Positions 7,119 to 14,479 of a stretch of 41,200 nucleotides of DNA are shown here, one piece after another. The DNA is taken from positions 1 through 41,200 of the IMG/VR virus record IMGVR_UViG_3300048592_000919; one strand, written 5' to 3'. Origin of the DNA: a virus. The stretch's first letter is position 1; each line of letters opens with the position of its first letter. The translations under genes were made by a program, and so were the position numbers. The notes under the pieces are model-generated. The model ran no database searches. It was not told the DNA's origin and saw nothing but the letters and a program-made list of their open reading frames with translations.

Positions 7119-9931
7119 GTGACATCATCGTCCAGGTTGACCCGTCCCCGACAATCCAGGTCGACATCGGCTCGGCTGCCAATGCCGCTGCTGCTGCAGC
7201 CTCCGCACGCGCCGCCGCCGACTCAGCGGCGCGCGCCGAGCTCGCAGCCTCCGCCGAAGGCGGCGCCGGCTTCCCGTTCGCCTCCTCCATCGCTGCGCTC
7301 AAGGCGGTGAGCCCAGCCGCCGCCGCGCCTTACAACGAGATCTATGTCTCCGGCTACAGCGGCATCGGCACGCGTGGCGGCGGCAACTTCCAGTGGCGTG
7401 ATGGCGTCAACGACCCGCTGGCGTTGGCCACTCCGGACGATGGCTTCATAGTCCTCCCCAACGGCGCCAATCTGAACACGCGTGGGCGCTGGGTGCGCAA
7501 GATCGAGGACGGCAAGCTGCGGCCGTTCCACTTCAACGCATCCGGCGACTTCGTCGCGGGCAACTTCGGTGGCAACCTGGCCAACACCAGCACAGGCACT
7601 GGCTTGTTGGCCAATTGGGCAACTGCCAGCGACGACAGCAGCTATCTCGCGAAGCTCTGGACCGCCGCCATGACCTACGGCATGGCGATCGATCTTGGGC
7701 CGTATGGCTACATGCTGGCGGGCGACGCCAAGCTACCCCACATCACGCGCCCGATCTCCATCGAAGGTGTTTCTGCCGCGCAGACCATCCTCGCTATGCA
7801 CCCGGAAACCCACCGTGGGCCGGCAGTGGTGATCCGCGACACGCAAGGTCTGGACACCGACCCGAGCAAGTTCGGCGGTCCGCGCTTCGCCAAGTGCCTG
7901 ATCCTCGGGCGCCGCAAGTACCTCAACAACACCACCTTCGTGCCGGAAGGCTCCCAGCACGGACTGATCGTCGCCGAGCGCGTGGATCGCCACGTCATCG
8001 AGGAAGTGACGATCGAGACGGTGCGCGGCTGGGGTGCCTGCTTCTCCTGGATGTTTGAGGTGGACAACACCTACATCCGCGAGTGGAAGCACAAGGGCAA
8101 CCGCATCCGCGAGTGCGGCTCGCGTGCGCGCTTCCCGGGCATGGAGTGGTTCGGCTGGCCGACCACCGAGTCCACAAACGAAGGCGACATGCTCGGCTGG
8201 CAGGTGGTCTTCTCCTATGGCTGCAACATGCGCTTCAACAAGCGCGAGGCCAACAAGAGCGAGACCCACAAGACCTTCTTCGGCGGCATGTCGCATGGTT
8301 GGTCGAATGTGCTGGATGCTGACGAGGACGGCATCGACTACACGGAAGAGTCGCTGAACGTCCTGGACGGCGAGATCTACAACCATGACTTCGAGGGCAT
8401 GACCCTCAACGTCTCGCGCGAAGGCCAGTACCTCTGGGAGCTGCGCAACTCCACCATCATCCCGGTGACGGTGCCGACCGGCCAGACAGTGCCGCTGCGC
8501 TCCCTGGCGGCGGGCAACCGCTTGCTGGAAGTGGAGCTGCCGGCGCTGCCCACGCGCGTGCTGCAGAATGGCGATGTCACCACGCAGGAGGGCTCGCCAG
8601 ACCTTCTGATATACTGGCCGGGTCACGGCTTCTCGCGCCGCGACTTCGTCACCTTCGACATCCTCTCCGGCACCACCCGCTCTGTCACGCCCGTTAACTT
8701 CAACGGCATCCTCGCGCGCGGCGAGGGCCAGGTGTCCCGCGTCCTTGACGCTGACAACATCTTCGTCCGCTTCAGCCGAGGCCTCGCGACCTCCACGGCG
8801 CCGGTCGATCTCTCGGCGGTGCCCGCCAACCAGCGCACCCTCAAGCGCAGCTATGGCCTGATCGGTTCCATCAACGACACGGCCCGCTTCAGCTCAATGG
8901 GCTTCGATCGACGCGTCGGCGATCTGATCTACGGCCAGCGCATGCCGAACGACCCCACCACCGGCCTGGCCGTCGGCGGCAGCGAGATCGGTGGCACCTA
9001 CAACGTGCGCTACCTGCGTGATAGCTTCAACATCGTGCAGATCCTGGCGCCACTCTCGCAGATCCCCAGCAGCGTCGAGGAAGTGCTGCTGCCGGCAGGC
9101 CGCGTCATCACCTGCGGCGACGGCTCGGTGGGGCCGCGCTTCAACCGCTTCAAGGGCAACGCCAGCAACGGCGCCAATGGCTTCTGGATCCGCCACGGCG
9201 AGTTCAACACGATCGACGTGCCGCTGCAGACCACCGGCGTCGACATCAAGATGGACGAGACGGTACGCGGCCCCAACTTCTACACTGCGTCCGGCCCGGA
9301 AGGCGACCTCGACCTCTACACCTTCGACCTGCACCCCAACGTCGCGCATCTGCTGCGGGCGCCCGGCTCCACGAGCTCGATCTTCGTGCCGCACTGGTCG
9401 ATGCGCCGCATCCTGGGCAATCACCCGCACAACAACTCCGACTCCATGGTGTTCTGGCGGCTGTTCGTCAGCCCCACACCGGTCTCCCTCACTGATAACG
9501 GCTTCGCGGCGCGTCCCGACTTTCTCAACATCATGCCGCTGCGCGTCGGTGTGCCGGTGGACTTCGACTACGAGGTCGACATTCGACTCTCGCAGGCGCC
9601 CAGCACGCCCACCGGGCGCAACAAGGCCAGATGGAAGGTGAAGTTCTCCGGCTACTACACTGGCGCTGGCCTCCCCGTCATCGAGGAGATCAACGATGAT
9701 CCGGCGCTGGTCGCGTTGGCTTCGGCCGTCGGCGCAGGCTTGCCGCCTGACTTTGCCGGCCCGGTGCTTGGCACCACCACCAGCGCGGCGAATGCGCGCT
9801 TGTTCCTGGTGCCGGTCGAGGACGTCATCTCCGGCAATGCCTCCATTGACATCCGCCTCGCCGGCCCGCAAGCAGTTCGAGTGATTGCCCGTGCCACGGT
9901 GCGGCGTGACCTGACGGGGTCTCTGCAATGA
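7115..9931 (+). CDS. large tailspike / receptor-binding protein
   Basis: Encodes 938 residues from a TTG start that overlaps the upstream stop (TTGA). Residues 1-50 contain an Ala-rich helical stretch typical of trimeric fibre stalks. Next comes a head-binding-like element (YVSGYSGIGTRGGGNFQW, then DDGFIVLPNGANLNTRGRWVR) common at the N-terminus of tailspikes. From about residue 165 to 700 the sequence is rich in Asn/Gly/Val/Ile short repeats with ISIEGVSAAQTILAMHPE and VERVDRHVIEEVTIETVRGWG, consistent with a right-handed beta-helix. The C-terminal 200 residues are beta-rich. It is probably the main receptor-binding or depolymerase spike. No catalytic residues can be assigned. Confidence 0.8.
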   Translation: MSDIIVQVDPSPTIQVDIGSAANAAAAAASARAAADSAARAELAASAEGGAGFPFASSIAALKAVSPAAAAPYNEIYVSGYSGIGTRGGGNFQWRDGVNDPLALATPDDGFIVLPNGANLNTRGRWVRKIEDGKLRPFHFNASGDFVAGNFGGNLANTSTGTGLLANWATASDDSSYLAKLWTAAMTYGMAIDLGPYGYMLAGDAKLPHITRPISIEGVSAAQTILAMHPETHRGPAVVIRDTQGLDTDPSKFGGPRFAKCLILGRRKYLNNTTFVPEGSQHGLIVAERVDRHVIEEVTIETVRGWGACFSWMFEVDNTYIREWKHKGNRIRECGSRARFPGMEWFGWPTTESTNEGDMLGWQVVFSYGCNMRFNKREANKSETHKTFFGGMSHGWSNVLDADEDGIDYTEESLNVLDGEIYNHDFEGMTLNVSREGQYLWELRNSTIIPVTVPTGQTVPLRSLAAGNRLLEVELPALPTRVLQNGDVTTQEGSPDLLIYWPGHGFSRRDFVTFDILSGTTRSVTPVNFNGILARGEGQVSRVLDADNIFVRFSRGLATSTAPVDLSAVPANQRTLKRSYGLIGSINDTARFSSMGFDRRVGDLIYGQRMPNDPTTGLAVGGSEIGGTYNVRYLRDSFNIVQILAPLSQIPSSVEEVLLPAGRVITCGDGSVGPRFNRFKGNASNGANGFWIRHGEFNTIDVPLQTTGVDIKMDETVRGPNFYTASGPEGDLDLYTFDLHPNVAHLLRAPGSTSSIFVPHWSMRRILGNHPHNNSDSMVFWRLFVSPTPVSLTDNGFAARPDFLNIMPLRVGVPVDFDYEVDIRLSQAPSTPTGRNKARWKVKFSGYYTGAGLPVIEEINDDPALVALASAVGAGLPPDFAGPVLGTTTSAANARLFLVPVEDVISGNASIDIRLAGPQAVRVIARATVRRDLTGSLQ

Positions 9932-10545
9932 CCATCCGCGTCTTGACGCCAGCCACCGCGACTGATCTCGTCGCGCTCGCCACCCTCAAGGCCGAGCTGG
10001 GCATCACGGACACCTCGCAGGACGTCGCTCTGGCACGCTTGATCCGGCAGGCCAGCCAGCGCCTGGCGACGTTCTGCTCGCGCACGCACTTCGGCCGCGA
10101 GACCGTCCGCCAGATCTCCCGCTTGCAGCGCGACGCCGACCGGCAGGCGCTGATCCTGGAGCGTGACCTGGAGCCGACGATCTCCACCGTCACCGAGGAC
10201 GGCGAAGTGCTGGTGCAGGACGAGGAATGGGAGCAGGACGGCAGCGTCCTGTTCCGCCTCGACGTCTCCGGCTGCCGCCAGCCCTGGCAGGGCACCGTCA
10301 TCATGGTGGACTACGTCGTCGGGTTCGATCTGGCGACGCTGATCCCGCCGGACCTGGAGCGGGCTTGCATCGACTGTGTCGTCGCCATGCGCGAGGCCCA
10401 GGGCCGCGACGCCATGCTCAAGAGCGAGTCGGTGCTTGACCTTTCGCAGCGCACCTGGTTCGATCCTGGCACAACCAACGGTCTGCCGCCAGCCGTTGCC
10501 GCCAGCCTTGCAGGGTCGCCTTATGTCTATCGGGTGATCGCATGA
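9928..10545 (+). CDS. head-tail connector protein, gp6-like
   Basis: Encodes 205 residues. The N-terminal half (LVALATLKAELGITDTSQDVALARLIRQASQRLATFCSR) follows the 'lk.hLgi...d.D..l..li..A...ie..c.r' pattern of the HK97 gp6/SPP1 gp15 connector family that forms the ring below the portal. The C-terminal half adds a beta insert (TISTVTEDGEVLVQDEEWEQD) and a helix with ERACIDCVVAMREAQGRD. The gene overlaps the tailspike stop by four bases and the next start by four, and it leads the connector to tube series in canonical order. It is somewhat longer than minimal gp6 proteins. Confidence 0.8.
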   Translation: MTIRVLTPATATDLVALATLKAELGITDTSQDVALARLIRQASQRLATFCSRTHFGRETVRQISRLQRDADRQALILERDLEPTISTVTEDGEVLVQDEEWEQDGSVLFRLDVSGCRQPWQGTVIMVDYVVGFDLATLIPPDLERACIDCVVAMREAQGRDAMLKSESVLDLSQRTWFDPGTTNGLPPAVAASLAGSPYVYRVIA

Positions 10546-10883
10546 GAGCGCTGGGCCGTTCCCTGGACGCCACGTTGCGCTCTGTCGGCTTCCCTGCGCA
10601 GCTGCGTCGCCGCACCGGCACGACCGGCACCTTCGTCGAGGTCTCGCTGCGCGCCGCCCAGATGGCGCCGGTCAGCGGCACGGAAGTCACTGAAGGTCGC
10701 CCGGCTGCCGAGACCGAGTTGACGATCTCCGCCACCGAGCTGCGCGCTGCCAACTGGCCACTGCCGCCGCGCAAGGGCGACCTCGTGGTGTGGTCCGGCC
10801 GCTCCCGCACGATCTCCGACCCGGTGCGGGAGCTGGACGACAACGGCACTGTCTATGGCTACCGCTTCCCGGTGGTGGCCTGA
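10542..10883 (+). CDS. head closure / head-tail joining protein
   Basis: Encodes 113 residues. The segment PLPPRKGDLVVWSGRSRTISDPVRELDDNGTVYGYRF follows the 'P.kGD.v...g..y.i..p..d..g....yr..v' pattern of head-closure proteins (lambda gpFII/SPP1 gp16 type beta-barrels). Position between the connector and tail-terminator genes, with four-base and one-base overlaps respectively, supports this assignment. It would sit on the connector ring and plug DNA exit until the tail docks. The N-terminal 35 residues are basic. Confidence 0.68.
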   Translation: MRALGRSLDATLRSVGFPAQLRRRTGTTGTFVEVSLRAAQMAPVSGTEVTEGRPAAETELTISATELRAANWPLPPRKGDLVVWSGRSRTISDPVRELDDNGTVYGYRFPVVA

Positions 10884-11287
10884 TGGCGACCTTCAGTGCC
10901 TATAACGCTGTCCGCACCTACCTCGCGGCCAACTGGACAGCCACGCCGATCTGCTGGCCGAACGAGGACTTCACGCCGCCGGACCAGGGCGCTTGGGTGG
11001 CAGTGGAGATGGAAGGTGGCCTCTACGAGCAACGCTCGATCGGCGCCGAGAACCAAGCCAGCAATCGTTGGGTGGAAGAGGGCACACTGCAGCTCCATGT
11101 CCTTGTGCCGTTCGGCACTGGAGAGCTGCAGGCGTCGCTCTATCTTGAACAGCTTTCCACCCTATTGCGTGGCCTGGAGTTACCAGGTTCGACGATCTTC
11201 GAGTCGATGCATCTGGGCGTCGGCATCGGTGATGACACCGGGAAGTGGTGGCGCAAGACCTTGCGCGCCCACTACGAGCGCGGTTAG
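10883..11287 (+). CDS. tail terminator protein (DUF4128-like)
   Basis: Encodes 134 residues from the ATG at 10883 (TGATG overlap with the preceding stop). The pattern 'PICWPNEDFTPPDQGAWVAVEM', then 'NRWVEEGTLQLHVLVPFGTGE' and a closing 'GIGDDTGKWWRKTLRAHYERG' matches the DUF4128 group of tail-terminator/minor tail proteins related to lambda gpU. Such proteins cap the tail tube once it reaches the tape-measure length and form the interface to the head. It lies directly before the tail tube gene, the usual order. Size is typical. Confidence 0.78.
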   Translation: MATFSAYNAVRTYLAANWTATPICWPNEDFTPPDQGAWVAVEMEGGLYEQRSIGAENQASNRWVEEGTLQLHVLVPFGTGELQASLYLEQLSTLLRGLELPGSTIFESMHLGVGIGDDTGKWWRKTLRAHYERG

Positions 11288-11296
11288 GAGAGGGCA

Positions 11297-12769
11297 ATGC
11301 AGAGCAATCGCGTCCGCGTCTCGCTGGTCCGTGAGGCCACCATCGGCACGCTGCCGGCCTCCGCCCGCATGCGGCTCGCCCGCTACACGGGTGAGTCGAT
11401 GCAGGCCTCGCCGGAGTTCTTCGTGCCGGAGGAGATCCGCTCCGACCGCATGCAGGTGGATCCGACGCGCGTCGGCCTCAACAACCGGGGTGGCCTCAAC
11501 TTCGAGTTCAGCTACCCGAACGACCAGGCCTGGCTCTCGGAGATCCTGCGCAGCGCCTTCTTCGCCAACTGGTCGAACCTTCCCAACTGGGACAACTCCT
11601 TCGTCACTGGCTCCATCGCTGGCATCACCGGCCAGCAGGTCACGGTGCTCGACCAGTCCGGCAGCGGCGGCTTCGCTGGCACCTCGGTGACGGCAGCGTC
11701 GCTGCTGCGCTTCACCGGCTTCGGTGTGGCCGGCAACAATGGGGTGTATCCCTCCACCGGTACCTTCACCTCCACGACCTTCTCGGCGGTGGGCCTCAGC
11801 ACGGAAGCCTCGCCACCGGCCACGGCCCGCATCAAGATCGTCGGCATCCAGGCGACCTCCGGCGATGTCGTTGCCACCACGACCGGCCTGACCACGACCA
11901 CGATGAACTTCGTGGCCAATGGCTTCCAGGCCGGCATGTGGATCAAGATCGGCGACGCTGCCAACGCCGCCTTCAACTTCGCCAACGCCGCCAACAACAC
12001 CTGGGTGCGGGTCGCGGCGATCAACAGCATCAATTCGATCACGCTCGACAACCTGCCGGCTGGCTGGGCGGCGGACACCGGCACCAGCAAGACCATCCGC
12101 ATCTTCACGGGCGACATCCTCAAGAATGGCCTGACGCGCAACAGCTTGGCCATCGAGCGCTCCTTCCTCGGCCAGACGACGCCCACGCACATCCTGCACC
12201 TCGGCATGGTGGCCTCCCGCTTCAGCGGCTCGCTGCTGCCGCGCCGGGCCTTCACCAGCTCCGTCGAGTTCATGGGCCTCGACACCACGCAGGGCACTGC
12301 CGCTAACGGCACGACCTATGTGGCGGCGCCCGACGAGCCGGTGATGAACGGCAGCGTCTCGGTGGCGCGCATCGCCGAGGCCAATGCGGTGGTGGCCTCG
12401 CCCAACTGGGCGCGGCGCCTGGATTTCAGCATCGACAACAACCTGCGCATGATCGAGTCGCTGGGCGAGGACAACTACGTAGACGTCCAGGATGGCGAGT
12501 GCGCGGTCTCCGGCACCATGGAGACCTACTTCGGCAGCAACGCCTTCTACGCCAAGCTTCTGGCTGGCACCGTCACCAACATCAACTCGCGCCTGATCGT
12601 GGGCTCGCGCGCGATGCACCTGCAGTTCCCGCGCGTCACCTTCCTGGACGGCTCGCCCAATGCGGCCGGCAAGAACCAGGATGTGGTGCTGGCGATGCCC
12701 TGGCGGGCCAGCTTCGACTCGGTTACCAACTCCCATGTGGTGTTCCAGCGTACCGAGTACTTCAACTGA
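11297..12769 (+). CDS. major tail tube protein
   Basis: Encodes 490 residues starting at ATG 11297, with AGGAG 9 nt upstream. It resembles the large tail tube family of siphoviruses (phage_tail_tube_3-like). The start is VSLVREATIGTLPASARMRLARYTGESMQ, a SDRMQVDPTRVGLNNRGGLNFEFSY block follows, and the C-terminus contains FTSSVEFMGLDTTQGTA and VSVARIAEANAVVA...RRLDFSIDNNLR. About residues 105-270 contain Thr/Gly/Ala-rich beta segments (GQQVTVLDQSG, GFQAGMWIKIGDAAN) that look like inserted surface domains projecting from the tube. The position after the terminator and before the chaperone pair supports the call. The gene is followed by a structured non-coding region. Confidence 0.82.
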   Translation: MQSNRVRVSLVREATIGTLPASARMRLARYTGESMQASPEFFVPEEIRSDRMQVDPTRVGLNNRGGLNFEFSYPNDQAWLSEILRSAFFANWSNLPNWDNSFVTGSIAGITGQQVTVLDQSGSGGFAGTSVTAASLLRFTGFGVAGNNGVYPSTGTFTSTTFSAVGLSTEASPPATARIKIVGIQATSGDVVATTTGLTTTTMNFVANGFQAGMWIKIGDAANAAFNFANAANNTWVRVAAINSINSITLDNLPAGWAADTGTSKTIRIFTGDILKNGLTRNSLAIERSFLGQTTPTHILHLGMVASRFSGSLLPRRAFTSSVEFMGLDTTQGTAANGTTYVAAPDEPVMNGSVSVARIAEANAVVASPNWARRLDFSIDNNLRMIESLGEDNYVDVQDGECAVSGTMETYFGSNAFYAKLLAGTVTNINSRLIVGSRAMHLQFPRVTFLDGSPNAAGKNQDVVLAMPWRASFDSVTNSHVVFQRTEYFN

Positions 12770-13036
12770 TGCCGCTGTCCGCTGCGCAGCGCCCGAAAGG
12801 GCTCCGCCCGGCGGACATAAGCGGTCGGGCGCCCCTTCCCCGCTTCCCGGGCGGATTGGGGCTTCCCTGGCCACGGGAGGGCCGGCAAACCGCATTCCGC
12901 CGCCCGCCCAAAGTTCCGTCGCGCGACCGTCCTGTCGCGACGGGAAGCACCGGCCGGTGCAGAGGGGCGGCGGAATCGGGCTCCGCCGCCCCTCCACTTC
13001 TTCGCCCGAGACTCCAACCCCGATAGGAGAACCACA
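12770..13036 (+). other. 267-nt structured non-coding region between tail tube and chaperone genes
   Basis: The longest gene-free stretch of the left arm, extremely GC-rich. Visible elements on the plus strand are: CCGCT+GTCCGC (12772-12782) pairing with GCGGAC+AGCGG (12811-12816, 12820-12824) with a 3-nt bulge and enclosing a GNRA hairpin GCCC-GAAA-GGGC (12791-12802); GCCCC (12831-12835) with GGGGC (12858-12862); CCGTCGCG (12916-12923) with CGCGACGG (12936-12943); the 14-bp palindrome GCACCGGCCGGTGC (12947-12960); and a 13-bp hairpin (12962-12994). It then leads into AGGAGA and the GTG of the next gene. The density of helices suggests a structured RNA, terminator or processing region. Confidence 0.6.
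12962..12994 (+). terminator. 13-bp perfect hairpin downstream of tail tube
   Basis: A perfect 13-bp stem (GAGGGGCGGCGGA pairing with TCCGCCGCCCCTC) with a 7-nt loop ATCGGGC. The following bases are pyrimidine-rich (CACTTCTTC) but are not a clean T-run. It could lower read-through from the abundant tail tube message into the chaperone and tape measure genes, or protect the 3' end of the tube message. Confidence 0.55.
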
Positions 13037-13489
13037 GTGCCCACCGAGATTTCCACACTGCGCATCGACCACCAGCGTGTCCAGGACGGCGAGTGGATGC
13101 CGCTCGGCGACGAGTATGGCGACGTCGAGGTGCTGGTGCGCGGCCCCACCGACCGCTACATGGACGCCATCGGCGCGCGCAGCCGCGCAGCTGCGCGCGG
13201 CCTCGGCGGCGACGCCACCAAGCTGCCTACGGCCGTCTCGCGCCGCATCATCATCGGCTGCGTGAACGAGTTCCTGCTGCTGGACGTGCGCAATCTCACC
13301 AGCAACGGTGAGGCGGTCCCCATCGGGCAGTTCAAGGCCCTGCTCGAGCAGCCCGACTACTACCCGCTGGTGTCCGCCGTGCTCGGCGCCGTGGCGAAGG
13401 TTGGCCAGCAGCGCCCGGAGGATCTCATGGAGGCCATGGGAAACTTCGCGAATGCCTCCGATGGAGCCTCCGACAAGGCGGCGAGCTGA
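13037..13489 (+). CDS. tail assembly chaperone, short (unshifted) product
   Basis: Encodes 150 residues from a GTG start with AGGAGA 7 nt upstream. The sequence is helical and acidic (LRIDHQRVQDGEWMPLGDEYGDVEVLVRGPTDRYMDAIGARSRAA) and contains the 'v...g.w....d..g.ev.vrg....y.......r' pattern of lambda-gpG-type chaperones. It lies directly before a second reading frame without its own good start and shortly before the tape measure gene, the canonical place for the gpG/gpGT pair. Such chaperones coat the tape measure protein and recruit tube subunits. Near its 3' end it carries a -1 slippery heptamer in the correct phase. Confidence 0.85.
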   Translation: MPTEISTLRIDHQRVQDGEWMPLGDEYGDVEVLVRGPTDRYMDAIGARSRAAARGLGGDATKLPTAVSRRIIIGCVNEFLLLDVRNLTSNGEAVPIGQFKALLEQPDYYPLVSAVLGAVAKVGQQRPEDLMEAMGNFANASDGASDKAAS

Positions 13490-13818
13490 AAGAGTGGCTT
13501 GCTGAGGTCGCCGAGGAAGACCCAGAAGCCCTGCAGTTCGCCCAGGAGGTTCTCTCCGAGGCACCGCAGCTAGATCCGGCTTGGCGTTACATCTGGCGGG
13601 CCTGGCTGCGCCTTTCCCTGGAGCGCCCGTTCTACGGCGCTGGTCTCGCTGGCTTGCTGCCCGGCCGCATTCCCTGGCCTCTCATCCAGGAGTGGTGCGA
13701 TCGGGAGCAACTCACTGAGGATCAGGCAGTCTTGCTTGATGCCTGCTTGGTGATGATGGACGGCGAGTTCATCAAGGACCAAGTGGAGCGGCGGCAGCAG
13801 GAGTCGGCGACCAAATGA
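13037..13818 (+). CDS. tail assembly chaperone, -1 frameshift fusion product (gpGT-like)
   Basis: Expected product: 136 codons in the first frame (13037-13444), a slip back by one base, then 124 codons in the -1 frame (13444-13815) to the TGA at 13816-13818, about 260 residues in all. The -1 frame stays open from before the slip site and encodes a plausible protein (WLAEVAEEDPEALQFAQEV, then AWRYIWRAWLRLSLERPF and DQAVLLDACLVMMDGEF) rich in Trp/Leu, like gpT-type domains that contact tube subunits. It has no convincing start codon or ribosome site of its own. Its stop overlaps the ATG of the next gene, so translation of the fusion would deliver ribosomes to it. Confidence 0.83.
13438..13444 (+). 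promoter_or_regulatory. -1 ribosomal frameshift slippery heptamer GGGAAAC
   Basis: The heptamer reads G GGA AAC in the zero frame of the chaperone gene, the exact X XXY YYZ phase for tandem -1 slippage and one base different from lambda's GGGAAAG. Two Shine-Dalgarno-like GGAGG motifs lie upstream in the coding sequence (13417-13421 and 13429-13433). Internal Shine-Dalgarno elements upstream of slip sites are known to raise frameshifting in bacteria (as in dnaX). No strong downstream hairpin was found by eye. Confidence 0.85.
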
Positions 13819-14465
13819 GCGGCAACTTGCGGTTCGCAGCTCGTCAGATCCGTGCATTCGCCGACAGAAGCCTCAGTGATGAGGCTCTTTCCCGCATTCT
13901 CGCTGATGGCGCTCGCGATGAACTCGTGAGCGCCATCAAATCTGGGGAGGCACCCAACAGTTTCGTCAAATACGTTGATGGAGTTGAAGGGGCAGACGAA
14001 TACCGCGTCAAGCCTAATGGCTACATTCTCTATGACTTCAACTATATGCCGGACGCAATCTCTCTGGCGATCGAGTTCTTGCGGGCACGCTCCCCCAAGG
14101 GCGGGCGCGCGCCGCACATGCGTGACATGTTCTTCCTGGCCAATCAGCGCACAGGAGAGCTCATCGAGTACGGCGCTATCAACTATGCTGAGCTGGACCC
14201 GCAAAGCAGTTGGTTCATAGGAAATGCTGCGCCCTACAACCGCAAGGCAGATGTTCAGTTCGTCGGGAAAGAGCGGCTTCGGTTCCGGGTCCCACCTGAA
14301 ATCTACCAGGATGCTTCGGACTTCATCAACAAGACCTATGGAGAGGTCATCCGTGCCCGCCGCTTCTACTCCATCGTATTCCCTGGACAGTACGTTCTCA
14401 AGCAGGGAAGGCGTGAAGGCCAGCGGGTGGAAAGCCCTGCGCTTCTGATCGGGCCGCGTCGTTAG
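13815..14465 (+). CDS. hypothetical protein between chaperone and tape measure genes
   Basis: Encodes 216 residues. I do not recognise the family. It looks folded and mixed alpha/beta: an N-terminal helical part (FAARQIRAFADRSLSDEALSRILADGARDELVSAIKSGE), a central aromatic segment (YRVKPNGYILYDFNYMPDAISLAIEFLRARSPKGG) and a C-terminal VIRARRFYSIVFPGQYVLKQGRREGQR with many basic residues. The start overlaps the chaperone stop (ATGA). Base composition is visibly less GC-rich than neighbouring tail genes, and the first 450 bases of the tape measure gene share this. A minor tail or tail-assembly role is likely from position only. Confidence 0.7.
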   Translation: MSGNLRFAARQIRAFADRSLSDEALSRILADGARDELVSAIKSGEAPNSFVKYVDGVEGADEYRVKPNGYILYDFNYMPDAISLAIEFLRARSPKGGRAPHMRDMFFLANQRTGELIEYGAINYAELDPQSSWFIGNAAPYNRKADVQFVGKERLRFRVPPEIYQDASDFINKTYGEVIRARRFYSIVFPGQYVLKQGRREGQRVESPALLIGPRR

Positions 14466-14479
14466 CTTAGGAGCCTGCC

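Noticed and set aside
12769-13026. 85-codon frame starting with an ATG that overlaps the tail tube stop
   Set aside because: The coupling start is attractive, but the translation is an Arg/Pro/Gly-rich string with no pattern, and the stretch is full of hairpins that better explain its sequence.
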